Positions 1-5,443 of a DNA stretch of 6,215 bases are shown here, one piece after another. The position numbers and the translations under genes are program-made. Each line of letters starts with the position of its first letter. The stretch's first letter is position 1. The notes beneath the pieces were generated by a model. It ran no database searches. It worked only from the letters and a program-made list of their open reading frames with translations, and was not told the DNA's origin. The DNA is taken from assembly GCA_024206195.1 (NCBI GenBank), contig JAAGZO010000561.1, positions 1-6,215 of the forward strand. Reading direction: 5' to 3'. The DNA is from a bacterium (GTDB taxonomy: Archaea > Nanoarchaeota > Nanoarchaeia > Woesearchaeales > UBA10216).

Positions 1-206
1 CAAACTCGCGTCCAAGTTTTGGAAAGCGTCCTGCAGGGGCACGCCCAGAAGGATCAAAGGTTGATTCTCGATCGGAGTCAAGTTCACGTTCAGGTTCAAG
101 CTCTAGACCATATTCAAGTTCAAAGCCGCGCTCAGCATCAAACTCGCGTCCAAGTTTTGGAAAGCGTCCTGCAGGGGCACGCTCAGCAGGATCAAAGTTT
201 GATTCA
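1..206 (+). repeat. 138-bp tandem repeat in the Ser/Arg-rich coding region
   Basis: Bases 1-44 recur without change at 139-182, and similarity continues with a few mismatches to about 68 and 206. The period of 138 bases equals 46 codons, so the reading frame is kept. Each copy begins Asn-Ser-Arg-Pro-Ser-Phe-Gly-Lys-Arg-Pro at the protein level. The first copy may extend upstream of the window. The perfect 44-base core suggests a recent duplication by slippage or unequal recombination. Confidence 0.85.
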
Positions 207-686
207 CGTTCAGGCGAAAGTTCACGCCCAAGCGCAAAGTCACGTTCATATTTTGGTTCACCGAAAAGTTCTGATTCACGATCAGGTTCTGATTCACGAT
301 CAAGTTCTGGATCAAGACCGTATTCTAAGTCAGGTTCAAAGTCAAGATCCGACTCAAAGCCAGGGGCAAGGCCATATTCTAAATCTAGTTCAAGGCCTAG
401 CTCAAGGCCAGGAGCAAGTTCACGTCCTAAATCTAAAGCATATTCAAGGCAAGACTCGGGAGCTACCTCCAGTAGTTCACGCTCAGGGTCAACTTTGAAG
501 CCGCGCTACAGCGCTCGTCCAGATGGAACAAGCTCACGCAAAACATCAAGCTCAAGCTCTGGATCAAGTGCCGGAGCACGTTCTGGCGGTTCACGTTCAG
601 GTTCTAGCTCGGGCGCTAGCTCAAGACCTAGAAAGCCTTCAAGTGGAGCACCCTGGAGTCGTAAAAGATCTACGAAAAAGAGATAA
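1..686 (+). CDS. Ser/Arg-rich basic disordered protein, C-terminal part (5' end outside window)
   Basis: The frame whose codons begin at base 3 is open from the window edge to a TAA at 684-686, giving 227 residues with no start in view. By my count 84 residues are Ser and 52 are Arg or Lys, against about 10 acidic ones, with Gly, Pro and Ala making up most of the rest. It reads as a flexible, very basic, RS-like tail ending in Trp-Ser-Arg-Lys-Arg and a Lys/Arg cluster. There is no catalytic motif or membrane segment. A 46-residue unit is tandemly repeated at its start. In bacteria such tails are known on DEAD-box RNA helicases and on some RNA pseudouridine synthases, where they bind RNA; an attachment here to one of these is inference only. 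A second frame is also open from 19 to 498 because the codons are low-complexity, but it stops early and gives a Gln/His/Val-rich translation that looks like an artefact. Confidence 0.75.
   Translation, partial: NSRPSFGKRPAGARPEGSKVDSRSESSSRSGSSSRPYSSSKPRSASNSRPSFGKRPAGARSAGSKFDSRSGESSRPSAKSRSYFGSPKSSDSRSGSDSRSSSGSRPYSKSGSKSRSDSKPGARPYSKSSSRPSSRPGASSRPKSKAYSRQDSGATSSSSRSGSTLKPRYSARPDGTSSRKTSSSSSGSSAGARSGGSRSGSSSGASSRPRKPSSGAPWSRKRSTKKR
267..302 (+). repeat. Two tandem 18-bp units encoding (Ser/Gly)-Ser-Asp-Ser-Arg-Ser
   Basis: Bases 267-284 and 285-302 are adjacent 18-base units differing only at the first base. They encode Ser-Ser-Asp-Ser-Arg-Ser and Gly-Ser-Asp-Ser-Arg-Ser. They show that the basic tail also grows by short in-frame duplications. 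Confidence 0.8.
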
Positions 687-708
687 TATTGGGACTGTAA
701 TTTTCTTC

Positions 709-737
709 TTGTTTAATTAAATGATTGTATTTACAAT
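709..737 (+). promoter_or_regulatory. Candidate sigma70-type promoter for the YqaE/Pmp3-like gene
   Basis: TTGTTT (709-714) and TACAAT (732-737) are separated by 17 bases, which fits a housekeeping promoter with a weak -35 and a good -10. The predicted transcript would start near 744 and carry a leader of about 48 bases. The -10 box is also the right arm of a small inverted repeat, ATTGTA-TT-TACAAT (724-737), which could be an operator or chance in AT-rich DNA. No clear terminator for the preceding gene was seen between 687 and 709, so read-through is possible. Confidence 0.4.
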
Positions 738-791
738 AGTTATTTAGTTATGCAGGTTGTTAATACTAACCAATTACTTAAGGGGAGTAAT

Positions 792-965
792 ATGGAAATT
801 TTAAAAATTATTCTTTGCGTTTTTATTCCACCTGTAGCAGCTTACATGCAAGTTGGCCTTACAAAGCATCTTTGGATTAACATTGTTCTATGTTTATTGG
901 GCGGAGTGCCAGGTATTATTCATGCTTTATGGCTTGTTTTAACAAAACAACAAGCGCAGTCATAA
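792..965 (+). CDS. YqaE/Pmp3 family small membrane protein
   Basis: The product is 57 residues, close to the usual 50-60 of the YqaE/Pmp3 (UPF0057) family. Two membrane segments are visible, about residues 4-21 and 28-50. Family hallmarks include the Pro-Pro pair at 13-14 in the first helix, the Val-Gly-Leu-x-Lys-His turn at 21-26, Trp-Ile-Asn at 28-30, and Gly-x-Pro-Gly-Ile-Ile-His-Ala at 38-45 in the second. Eukaryotic Pmp3 affects plasma-membrane potential and salt tolerance; bacterial members are stress-associated inner-membrane proteins of unclear mechanism. The start at 792 is chosen because AAGGGGAG (779-786) lies five bases upstream. The in-frame ATG at 750 would add 14 residues unlike the family and lacks a ribosome binding site. 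The gene appears monocistronic, with its own candidate promoter upstream and a strong terminator downstream. Confidence 0.93.
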   Translation: MEILKIILCVFIPPVAAYMQVGLTKHLWINIVLCLLGGVPGIIHALWLVLTKQQAQS

Positions 966-973
966 ATTAGTAA

Positions 974-996
974 TAAATAGTGCTTGTCACTATTTA
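974..996 (+). other. Perfect 9-bp hairpin between stop codon and terminator
   Basis: TAAATAGTG (974-982) and CACTATTTA (988-996) are exact reverse complements around the five-base loop CTTGT. No T-run follows, so it is not itself an intrinsic terminator. It lies four bases before a strong terminator hairpin, so the 3' end of the yqaE-like mRNA would carry two stem-loops in a row. An mRNA-stabilising role or a dyad protein site is possible but unproven. Confidence 0.6.
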
Positions 997-999
997 ATT

Positions 1000-1043
1000 G
1001 GCGGTAGTTATTTTTATAAGAAAATAGCTGCCGTCTTTTTTTT
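1000..1043 (+). terminator. Rho-independent terminator after the YqaE/Pmp3-like gene
   Basis: The left arm 1000-1015 pairs with the right arm 1020-1035 around the loop ATAA. It forms a roughly 16-bp stem that includes a few G-U pairs and has its GC-rich part at the base. Eight T residues follow directly (1036-1043). This is a textbook intrinsic terminator and separates the small membrane protein gene from the large downstream gene. Confidence 0.9.
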
Positions 1044-1045
1044 CA

Positions 1046-1059
1046 GGAAAACGTTTTCC
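1046..1059. promoter_or_regulatory. 14-bp perfect palindrome, possible operator
   Basis: GGAAAACGTTTTCC is an exact palindrome with a central CG. It lies right after the terminator T-run and about 40-55 bases upstream of the putative -10 of the large gene. Operators of LacI/PurR/CcpA-family repressors are typically palindromes with a central CG step, so this is a candidate binding site. No regulator gene is present in the window, and assignment to a family is inference. Confidence 0.45.
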
Positions 1060-1078
1060 CAAAACAGTCTCTAGGCTC

Positions 1079-1107
1079 TTATTCTCACAATAAATATATA
1101 TTATACT
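1079..1107 (+). promoter_or_regulatory. Weak candidate promoter for the large secreted protein gene
   Basis: TATACT (1102-1107) sits in a very AT-rich stretch and makes a good -10 box. The best-spaced -35 candidate, TTATTC (1079-1084, 17-base spacer), is poor; overlapping TATTAT (1099-1104) is an alternative -10. A start near 1113 would give a leader of about 20 bases that just includes the strong ribosome binding site at 1121-1127. A promoter is needed here because a terminator lies immediately upstream. Confidence 0.35.
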
Positions 1108-1132
1108 TTAAGTGTATTGCGAGGAGGGAGCA

Positions 1133-1234
1133 ATGGGGCATAAAAACAAGAAAAATATTTTCTTACGGCTTATTTCGGTATGGGTGATTTTGGCATTTTT
1201 GTCATTATCTATTCCAAGCCAGTATGTTTATGCG
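1133..1234 (+). other. Sec signal peptide of the large protein
   Basis: Residues 1-12 are Lys/Arg-rich, 13-27 are hydrophobic (Leu-Ile-Ser-Val-Trp-Val-Ile-Leu and onward), and 28-34 are polar, ending Val-Tyr-Ala. Val-Tyr-Ala followed by Gln fits the signal peptidase I A-x-A-type rule, giving cleavage between Ala34 and Gln35. There is no Cys at +1, so it is not a lipoprotein. Confidence 0.85.
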
Positions 1235-4200
1235 CAATCAGTAGTATTGCAGTTGCCTAAGCCAGGAGTTATGGTGCATACTAGCTCGGCATATGTTCCA
1301 GCCCTTATTAAAGGAATAACCATTCATCCTCAAAATCCTTTAAAATTTGATTTCATTATTGATACCGGAGATTCAAGCGTAAAGGATGAGTCTTTAAAAG
1401 CAGAAACAAATAAGCTTATCAAATATTTCTTAGCTTCTTTAACAGTTCCAGAAAAAGACATGTGGGTCAACTTGTCCCCTTATGAAGAGAATAGGATTAT
1501 TCCTGAGGGTTTTGGGGATACAGAAATGGGTCGTGATTTGCTGGCGCAGGATTACCTTCTTAAGCAGGTAACATCATCGCTAATTTATCCGGAAGATGAA
1601 TTAGGGAAAAAGTTTTGGGATGAAATTTACAGTAAAGCCTATGAAAAATACAATTCAACAGATATTCCAATTGATACGTTAAATAAAGTATGGATTGTTC
1701 CAGAGCGAGCCGCAGTTTATGAGCAGGATCAATCAGTTTATGTGATTGATAGTTATTTGAAAGTCCTTATGGAGCAAGATTATGCGGCAATGCAGCACAA
1801 TCTTGGTGAAGAGCCTCTAGTGAATAGTGAAGAGCAAGAATTTGTCATTCCCGCAGAGGCGGGAATCCAGGGCAATGGATCCCCGATCAAAACATTCGGG
1901 GATGACAGAGAGGCTGCCAGCGTTTCAACCATGCGTGAAGTCATTCTTCCTGCCATTGAAAAAGAAGTTAATCAAGGCAAACATTTTGCCAATTTAAGGC
2001 AAATTTACAATGCCATGATTTTTGCAGCATGGTTTAAGCAAAGCCTAAAACAATCGCTTTTGGGGCAGGTTTACGTTGATCAGCAAAAAACAGTTGGTGT
2101 TGACACACAAGACAAACAAATTAATGACAAAATTTATGACCAGTATTTAGACGCTTTCAAACAAGGTGTTTTTAACTATATTAAGGAAGAATATGACCCT
2201 GCCAAAGAGCAAGTGATTCCCCGTAAGTATTTCTCGGGTGGAGCAGCATTAAGAACAGCAGAGGTTTTAAGTAGGTTTGATCGGAGTATGTTTGGGGCTC
2301 CTGAAGTTACAAGAGGTCTTGCTCATAATAGCCCGCGGTCTTCCATACATAGTGCGCGTGTCAATTTGCTGGAATTAACACCTAACACAAAGTCGAATCT
2401 TTTTGCTATTAATGCACTTGCTAACGAGGTCGATAAAAGCATGTTAGTTCAAGAAGTTGCTAATATTAATGTTCCTTTAGAGGAGCCATACAGAATTAGG
2501 GTTCTTCGTATGGATGATGGCACGTATGTTTCAGAATATGTTTTTAGAACTGACGCCGGTCAGGAGCGGTTCTTTCTTAAAGGAAGGCATGAAGGTATTT
2601 ATTTGCTTGCGGAATATGATGACGGTGGTGGAAGGCTTGAAATAGTTGTTAGGCCTAAAGAAGATTCGGAGGAAGAAGAGATTAACGAAAAGATTGTAAA
2701 TGTAGAGTATCATCCAGGCAGAAACGAAGTAACTCTTGTTGATGAATCTGAAGTGACCTTGGATGAAAAATTGATGTGGAATGAAGAAACAAACAATAGC
2801 AAAGATTATGTGGCAGGTTGGGATTCTTTTTGGGTTAAGGCGAATGTCGCGCCTAATCTGGATGAGACAATTCAAGTGAGCGTGCTGAATTTAAAAAGAA
2901 GGAGGACTATCACGCAGTATTCTTTTGAAGAGTCTGGTATTATTTTGTATTTTGAAGGTGAACATTTGGCACATGAAGAGGTTTGGCAAAATCCGAGGCA
3001 AAGACGAAAGCAAGAGACAAAAATTATTAAATTTAAGCTAGATATTGGAAGCCAATTTGTGTCTGCATCAGCTACTATTGAGGTGAATTTGAAAAATGGT
3101 TGGGTTAACAAGGATAATATTGTTGTTGAAGATGTGAAGAGATATACTTATGAAGAGATGTTAGCTTTAACAGGAAAATATGTTGAAGAAGAAAAGTCTC
3201 ATGGGACTGCGACGCAGAGGTTTTCCCTTCAGGAAAGCGCAGAGCCGGGAGAGTTAAAAGAAAAAAAGTGGCCGCGTTCTAGAGTGATGGAACAAAGGGA
3301 ATCAAACGTTTTTATGGGCATTTCTGATGAGCTGTTTGATAAAGGTTGGACTCCGCAGTCTTTTTCCAAGGCATTAGAAACACTAGGAGCCCCTGAACAT
3401 CAAGAGTTAAAAGATCTCCTTTTAAGAGAATTAGCAGAATTTGCTGTTGATGAAACTGAATTAATGTCTGAAGAGATGAGGGGTGTTTTAAGAAGAGTTT
3501 TTACTTGGCGGCATGTCTGGAGGGTTGATGTTCAGCTTGGAAAGGGAACAAAACTTTCTTTAAAATTCGTATGGGATTTCTTAAAGTCTTTAGAAGAACA
3601 TTCTGATTTAAATAGTGGCGATTGTGTTTACGTTTTGATGAAAGCTATTGAAAAATTTCCACAGTTATCATCCAAAGATGCTCTGGCCAAAATACAGAAA
3701 AGTTTTCCAAATGGTGTGGAAGATAAGAATGATTCAACTGTGGTTGGCGATGATAGCGCCATGCTTGTTGCAGAAGTTCTTGATATTAATGTTCCTTTAG
3801 AGGAGCCATACAGAATTAGGGTTCTTCGCATGGATGATGGCACATATGTCTCAGAATACACTTTTAAAACTGACAATGGTCAGCAGAAGTTTTTTCTTAA
3901 AGGAAAACATAAATACATTGATTTATTTTATGAAAATGAAGGTGGGAATGCAAAATACCAAATAGGTTTAGAGGCTGACGACTTAATGCCAATAGGATTT
4001 GGTGTCGAACCCAGCGTTATTTTAGAGGTTGATCCGAGCGAGAATAAAGTAGATATTGAGGATTTTGGTAAGGTCAAGGTAGAGGAAGGCTTGCATTGGA
4101 GTGAAGAAGCTATCGACAAGAAAAATCGTTTAGAAATGTGGGATAGTTTTGCGGTTGAAGAAGGTAATCTTTCTCCGTTTTTGGATGAGAGAATTGAAAC

Positions 4201-5407
4201 TACGATTTTTAAATTTAACCCCGGGCAATATGTCACACAGTATTATTTTAAGAAATCAGGGCAGGTGTTGTATTTAGAAGGCAAGCATTTTAGGCATAAA
4301 GAGATTGGCCATAATAGACTGCAGGAAAATAGGATTATTCAATTGTTAACAAATGATCCAGATAAAGCGTATGGCACTAAAACACTTGCGATGATTGAAA
4401 TGGACTCTGACGATGTGGTTGACGGGGACAACATTGTTGTTTCTAACGGGCAAAGGTTTGATTATGAGCATATGTTAGGTTTAACAGGGGAATACAGATA
4501 CATAGAAGAAGTTGCGCCTGATGTTGATCCGCAGAGCGATGCCCTTGGGGAGAACGCAGATAGCGAGCAGTTAGAAGAAAGGAAATGGCCGTATTCAAGG
4601 TTGAATAAGAAAAAGGAAGCAACCGTTCTTGTTGAAAATATTTCTGCTGAGCTGATTAGGAATAATTGGACTCCTCGGGGATTTTCCAACGCATTAGAAA
4701 CATTAGGGACATCACAGGAGGAAGAAAATAAAGCTTTGAAGGAGTTTCTCCTAAGAGAATTGGCGGAAATTGATGTTAATGAAGATGAATTAATGACTAA
4801 AGAAATGAAAGATGTTTTAAGAAGACTTTTTACTTGGAAGTATGTCTGGGATGTCGCCGATAGAGGCAAAGAGTATGCTAATGAAAAACTTTCTTTTAAA
4901 TTAGTGTGGGATGTTTTTGAAAGTTTAGAAGAGCATTCTATTTTAGATAGCCATTCCTGTATGTTGGCATTGCTTCAGGCTATTGAGGATAATCCACAGT
5001 TATCCTCAAAGGATGCTGTGGCCAAAATGCAAATGGAGTTCTTCATAACTAACCTTAGGAAACATCCGGAAATTAAAAAACTTATTGAAGATCTTAAACG
5101 GCAAAGAGAAGGAGATGGAGAGCCGCAAGGAACTGCTCAAGAACTTATTGATATGAGTGACTATCAACAAGAGCCAGCTGTATTTGGTATTGAATTAGAC
5201 AAGGAGATAACTGAGGTTGCCACCGATGAAGCTATGTACGGTGGTATTGATTTGAATTCTGATCAGTTGGATCTTCAAATTAAGCGTGATAGCAGTGGCG
5301 TTGCTTTGCCATTACCTCAGCAGCCGATAGAACAAATGAATATTGAAGGGTTCCTTCCGGTAATCATTAACATTACACCGCTTGATACGCTACCGCTATT
5401 TTCTTAA
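1133..5407 (+). CDS. Large secreted modular protein with tandem 440-residue repeats (Omnitrophota-type, function unknown)
   Basis: The product is 1424 residues of unknown function. The ATG at 1133 is preceded by GAGGAGG (1121-1127) at five bases; an in-frame GTG at 1112 would place that site inside the gene. Residues 1-34 form a signal peptide. Residues about 35-375 are an N-terminal module containing Phe-Ile-Ile-Asp-Thr-Gly-Asp-Ser and ending near Tyr-Phe-Ser-Gly-Gly-Ala (about 370). It is interrupted at 238-258 by a palindromic element. Two tandem units follow, about 437-876 and 877-1303. Each has two beta-type sub-repeats with the pattern Tyr-x-Phe...Gly...Gly-x-His, then a helical block containing Trp-Thr-Pro, Ala-Leu-Glu-Thr-Leu-Gly and Leu-Leu-Arg-Glu-Leu-Ala. 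The tail (about 1370-1424) has Gly-Gly-Ile-Asp-Leu-Asn and Pro-Val-Ile-Ile-Asn-Ile-Thr-Pro. Both end modules resemble my memory of Omnitrophota hypothetical proteins. No catalytic motif, membrane anchor after the signal or known sorting signal was seen. A periplasmic or cell-surface role is inferred. Confidence 0.9.
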   Translation: MGHKNKKNIFLRLISVWVILAFLSLSIPSQYVYAQSVVLQLPKPGVMVHTSSAYVPALIKGITIHPQNPLKFDFIIDTGDSSVKDESLKAETNKLIKYFLASLTVPEKDMWVNLSPYEENRIIPEGFGDTEMGRDLLAQDYLLKQVTSSLIYPEDELGKKFWDEIYSKAYEKYNSTDIPIDTLNKVWIVPERAAVYEQDQSVYVIDSYLKVLMEQDYAAMQHNLGEEPLVNSEEQEFVIPAEAGIQGNGSPIKTFGDDREAASVSTMREVILPAIEKEVNQGKHFANLRQIYNAMIFAAWFKQSLKQSLLGQVYVDQQKTVGVDTQDKQINDKIYDQYLDAFKQGVFNYIKEEYDPAKEQVIPRKYFSGGAALRTAEVLSRFDRSMFGAPEVTRGLAHNSPRSSIHSARVNLLELTPNTKSNLFAINALANEVDKSMLVQEVANINVPLEEPYRIRVLRMDDGTYVSEYVFRTDAGQERFFLKGRHEGIYLLAEYDDGGGRLEIVVRPKEDSEEEEINEKIVNVEYHPGRNEVTLVDESEVTLDEKLMWNEETNNSKDYVAGWDSFWVKANVAPNLDETIQVSVLNLKRRRTITQYSFEESGIILYFEGEHLAHEEVWQNPRQRRKQETKIIKFKLDIGSQFVSASATIEVNLKNGWVNKDNIVVEDVKRYTYEEMLALTGKYVEEEKSHGTATQRFSLQESAEPGELKEKKWPRSRVMEQRESNVFMGISDELFDKGWTPQSFSKALETLGAPEHQELKDLLLRELAEFAVDETELMSEEMRGVLRRVFTWRHVWRVDVQLGKGTKLSLKFVWDFLKSLEEHSDLNSGDCVYVLMKAIEKFPQLSSKDALAKIQKSFPNGVEDKNDSTVVGDDSAMLVAEVLDINVPLEEPYRIRVLRMDDGTYVSEYTFKTDNGQQKFFLKGKHKYIDLFYENEGGNAKYQIGLEADDLMPIGFGVEPSVILEVDPSENKVDIEDFGKVKVEEGLHWSEEAIDKKNRLEMWDSFAVEEGNLSPFLDERIETTIFKFNPGQYVTQYYFKKSGQVLYLEGKHFRHKEIGHNRLQENRIIQLLTNDPDKAYGTKTLAMIEMDSDDVVDGDNIVVSNGQRFDYEHMLGLTGEYRYIEEVAPDVDPQSDALGENADSEQLEERKWPYSRLNKKKEATVLVENISAELIRNNWTPRGFSNALETLGTSQEEENKALKEFLLRELAEIDVNEDELMTKEMKDVLRRLFTWKYVWDVADRGKEYANEKLSFKLVWDVFESLEEHSILDSHSCMLALLQAIEDNPQLSSKDAVAKMQMEFFITNLRKHPEIKKLIEDLKRQREGDGEPQGTAQELIDMSDYQQEPAVFGIELDKEITEVATDEAMYGGIDLNSDQLDLQIKRDSSGVALPLPQQPIEQMNIEGFLPVIINITPLDTLPLFS
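1844..1906 (+). repeat. In-frame double-hairpin repeat element (dRS3-like / VIPAEAGIQ type)
   Basis: The 63-base element begins GTCAT and ends ATGAC as terminal inverted repeats. Inside are two hairpins: ATTCCCGC/GCGGGAAT (1847-1854 with 1859-1866) and ATCCCCGA/TCGGGGAT (1879-1886 with 1896-1903). The first matches the form ATTCCC-N8-GGGAAT, the 20-base dRS3 repeat described in Neisseria, and similar elements are widespread in bacterial genomes. It occupies exactly 21 codons (residues 238-258) and translates to Val-Ile-Pro-Ala-Glu-Ala-Gly-Ile-Gln and onward, a peptide familiar from such elements read through in one frame. It sits in a linker just before the Met-Arg-Glu-Val-Ile-Leu-Pro segment (from residue 267). 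No clear target duplication was found. It is probably a non-autonomous mobile element; no transposase is present. Confidence 0.85.
2441..3760 (+). repeat. Tandem coding repeat, copy 1 (residues about 437-876)
   Basis: This is the first of two consecutive units. It starts at Met437 with a segment containing Val-Pro-Leu-Glu-Glu-Pro-Tyr. Sub-repeat A (Tyr-Val-Ser-Glu-Tyr at 465-469 through Gly-Arg-His at 484-486) is followed about 127 residues later by sub-repeat B (Ile-Thr-Gln-Tyr at 593-596 through Gly-Glu-His at 609-611). A charged helical block then runs from Trp713 to about 876 and ends near Pro-Gln-Leu-Ser-Ser-Lys-Asp-Ala. An Asp-Glu preceding each beta segment and a shared layout suggest A and B derive from one ancestral beta domain. 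Confidence 0.85.
3761..5041 (+). repeat. Tandem coding repeat, copy 2 (residues about 877-1303)
   Basis: The second unit starts exactly 1320 bases (440 codons) after copy 1, at Met877. It has the same order: sub-repeat A (905-926), sub-repeat B (1033-1052, 128 residues on), then the helical block from Trp1152 with Trp-Thr-Pro, Ala-Leu-Glu-Thr-Leu-Gly, Leu-Leu-Arg-Glu-Leu-Ala and Val-Leu-Arg-Arg-Leu-Phe-Thr-Trp, ending at Pro-Gln-Leu-Ser-Ser-Lys-Asp-Ala. Most of it has diverged from copy 1 with small insertions and deletions, except the first about 75 bases, which are almost unchanged. Confidence 0.85.
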
Positions 5408-5430
5408 AAAAAGTATCTGCCGCCTTTTTT
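5406..5430 (+). terminator. Possible weak terminator after the large gene
   Basis: AAAAAAG (5407-5413) can pair with CTTTTTT (5424-5430) around a ten-base loop. It overlaps the stop codon and ends in six T residues. The stem is almost all A-T, so it is much weaker than the terminator at 1000-1043. It shares the CTGCCG-Y-C plus T-run 3' sequence with that terminator but lacks a matching GC-rich left arm. Partial read-through into the hydrolase gene is possible. Confidence 0.35.
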
Positions 5431-5432
5431 AT

Positions 5433-5438
5433 TATGAT
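5433..5438 (+). promoter_or_regulatory. Candidate -10 box for a leaderless hydrolase transcript
   Basis: TATGAT ends five bases before the ATG at 5444, so a transcript started at the usual distance would begin at or next to the start codon. No good -35 is visible 16-18 bases upstream (the region is A-rich), so the call is tentative. Confidence 0.3.
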
Positions 5439-5443
5439 AAAAT

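Noticed and set aside
1..302. Regular repeats considered as a CRISPR array
   Set aside because: Repeat units are directly adjacent coding duplications in phase with codons; there are no unique spacers of constant length.
19..498. 159-residue Gln/His/Val-rich open frame from ATG 19
   Set aside because: It overlaps the Ser/Arg-rich frame, which stays open across the whole stretch and ends in a basic tail. The Gln/His translation is just the shifted reading of Ser and Arg codons, and no ribosome binding site is in view.
495..686. Short ORF starting at 495 as a separate 63-residue gene
   Set aside because: It is in the same frame as the long upstream open stretch, and its start codon is an internal TTG. 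It is simply the end of the truncated gene.
523..720. Overlapping small ORF after the Ser/Arg-rich region
   Set aside because: Low-complexity shadow in another frame that crosses the real stop codon; no ribosome binding site and no family resemblance.
750..791. Upstream ATG giving a 14-residue extension to the YqaE/Pmp3-like protein
   Set aside because: No ribosome binding site, and the family starts near the first helix; AAGGGGAG is correctly placed for the ATG at 792.
1112..1132. GTG start seven codons upstream for the large protein
   Set aside because: The GAGGAGG ribosome binding site lies within these codons and serves the ATG at 1133. The shorter form also gives a cleaner signal peptide.
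1844..1906. Double hairpin considered as a terminator or attenuator inside the gene
   Set aside because: No T-run follows either stem, and the coding frame continues for more than a thousand codons; a repeat element explains it better.
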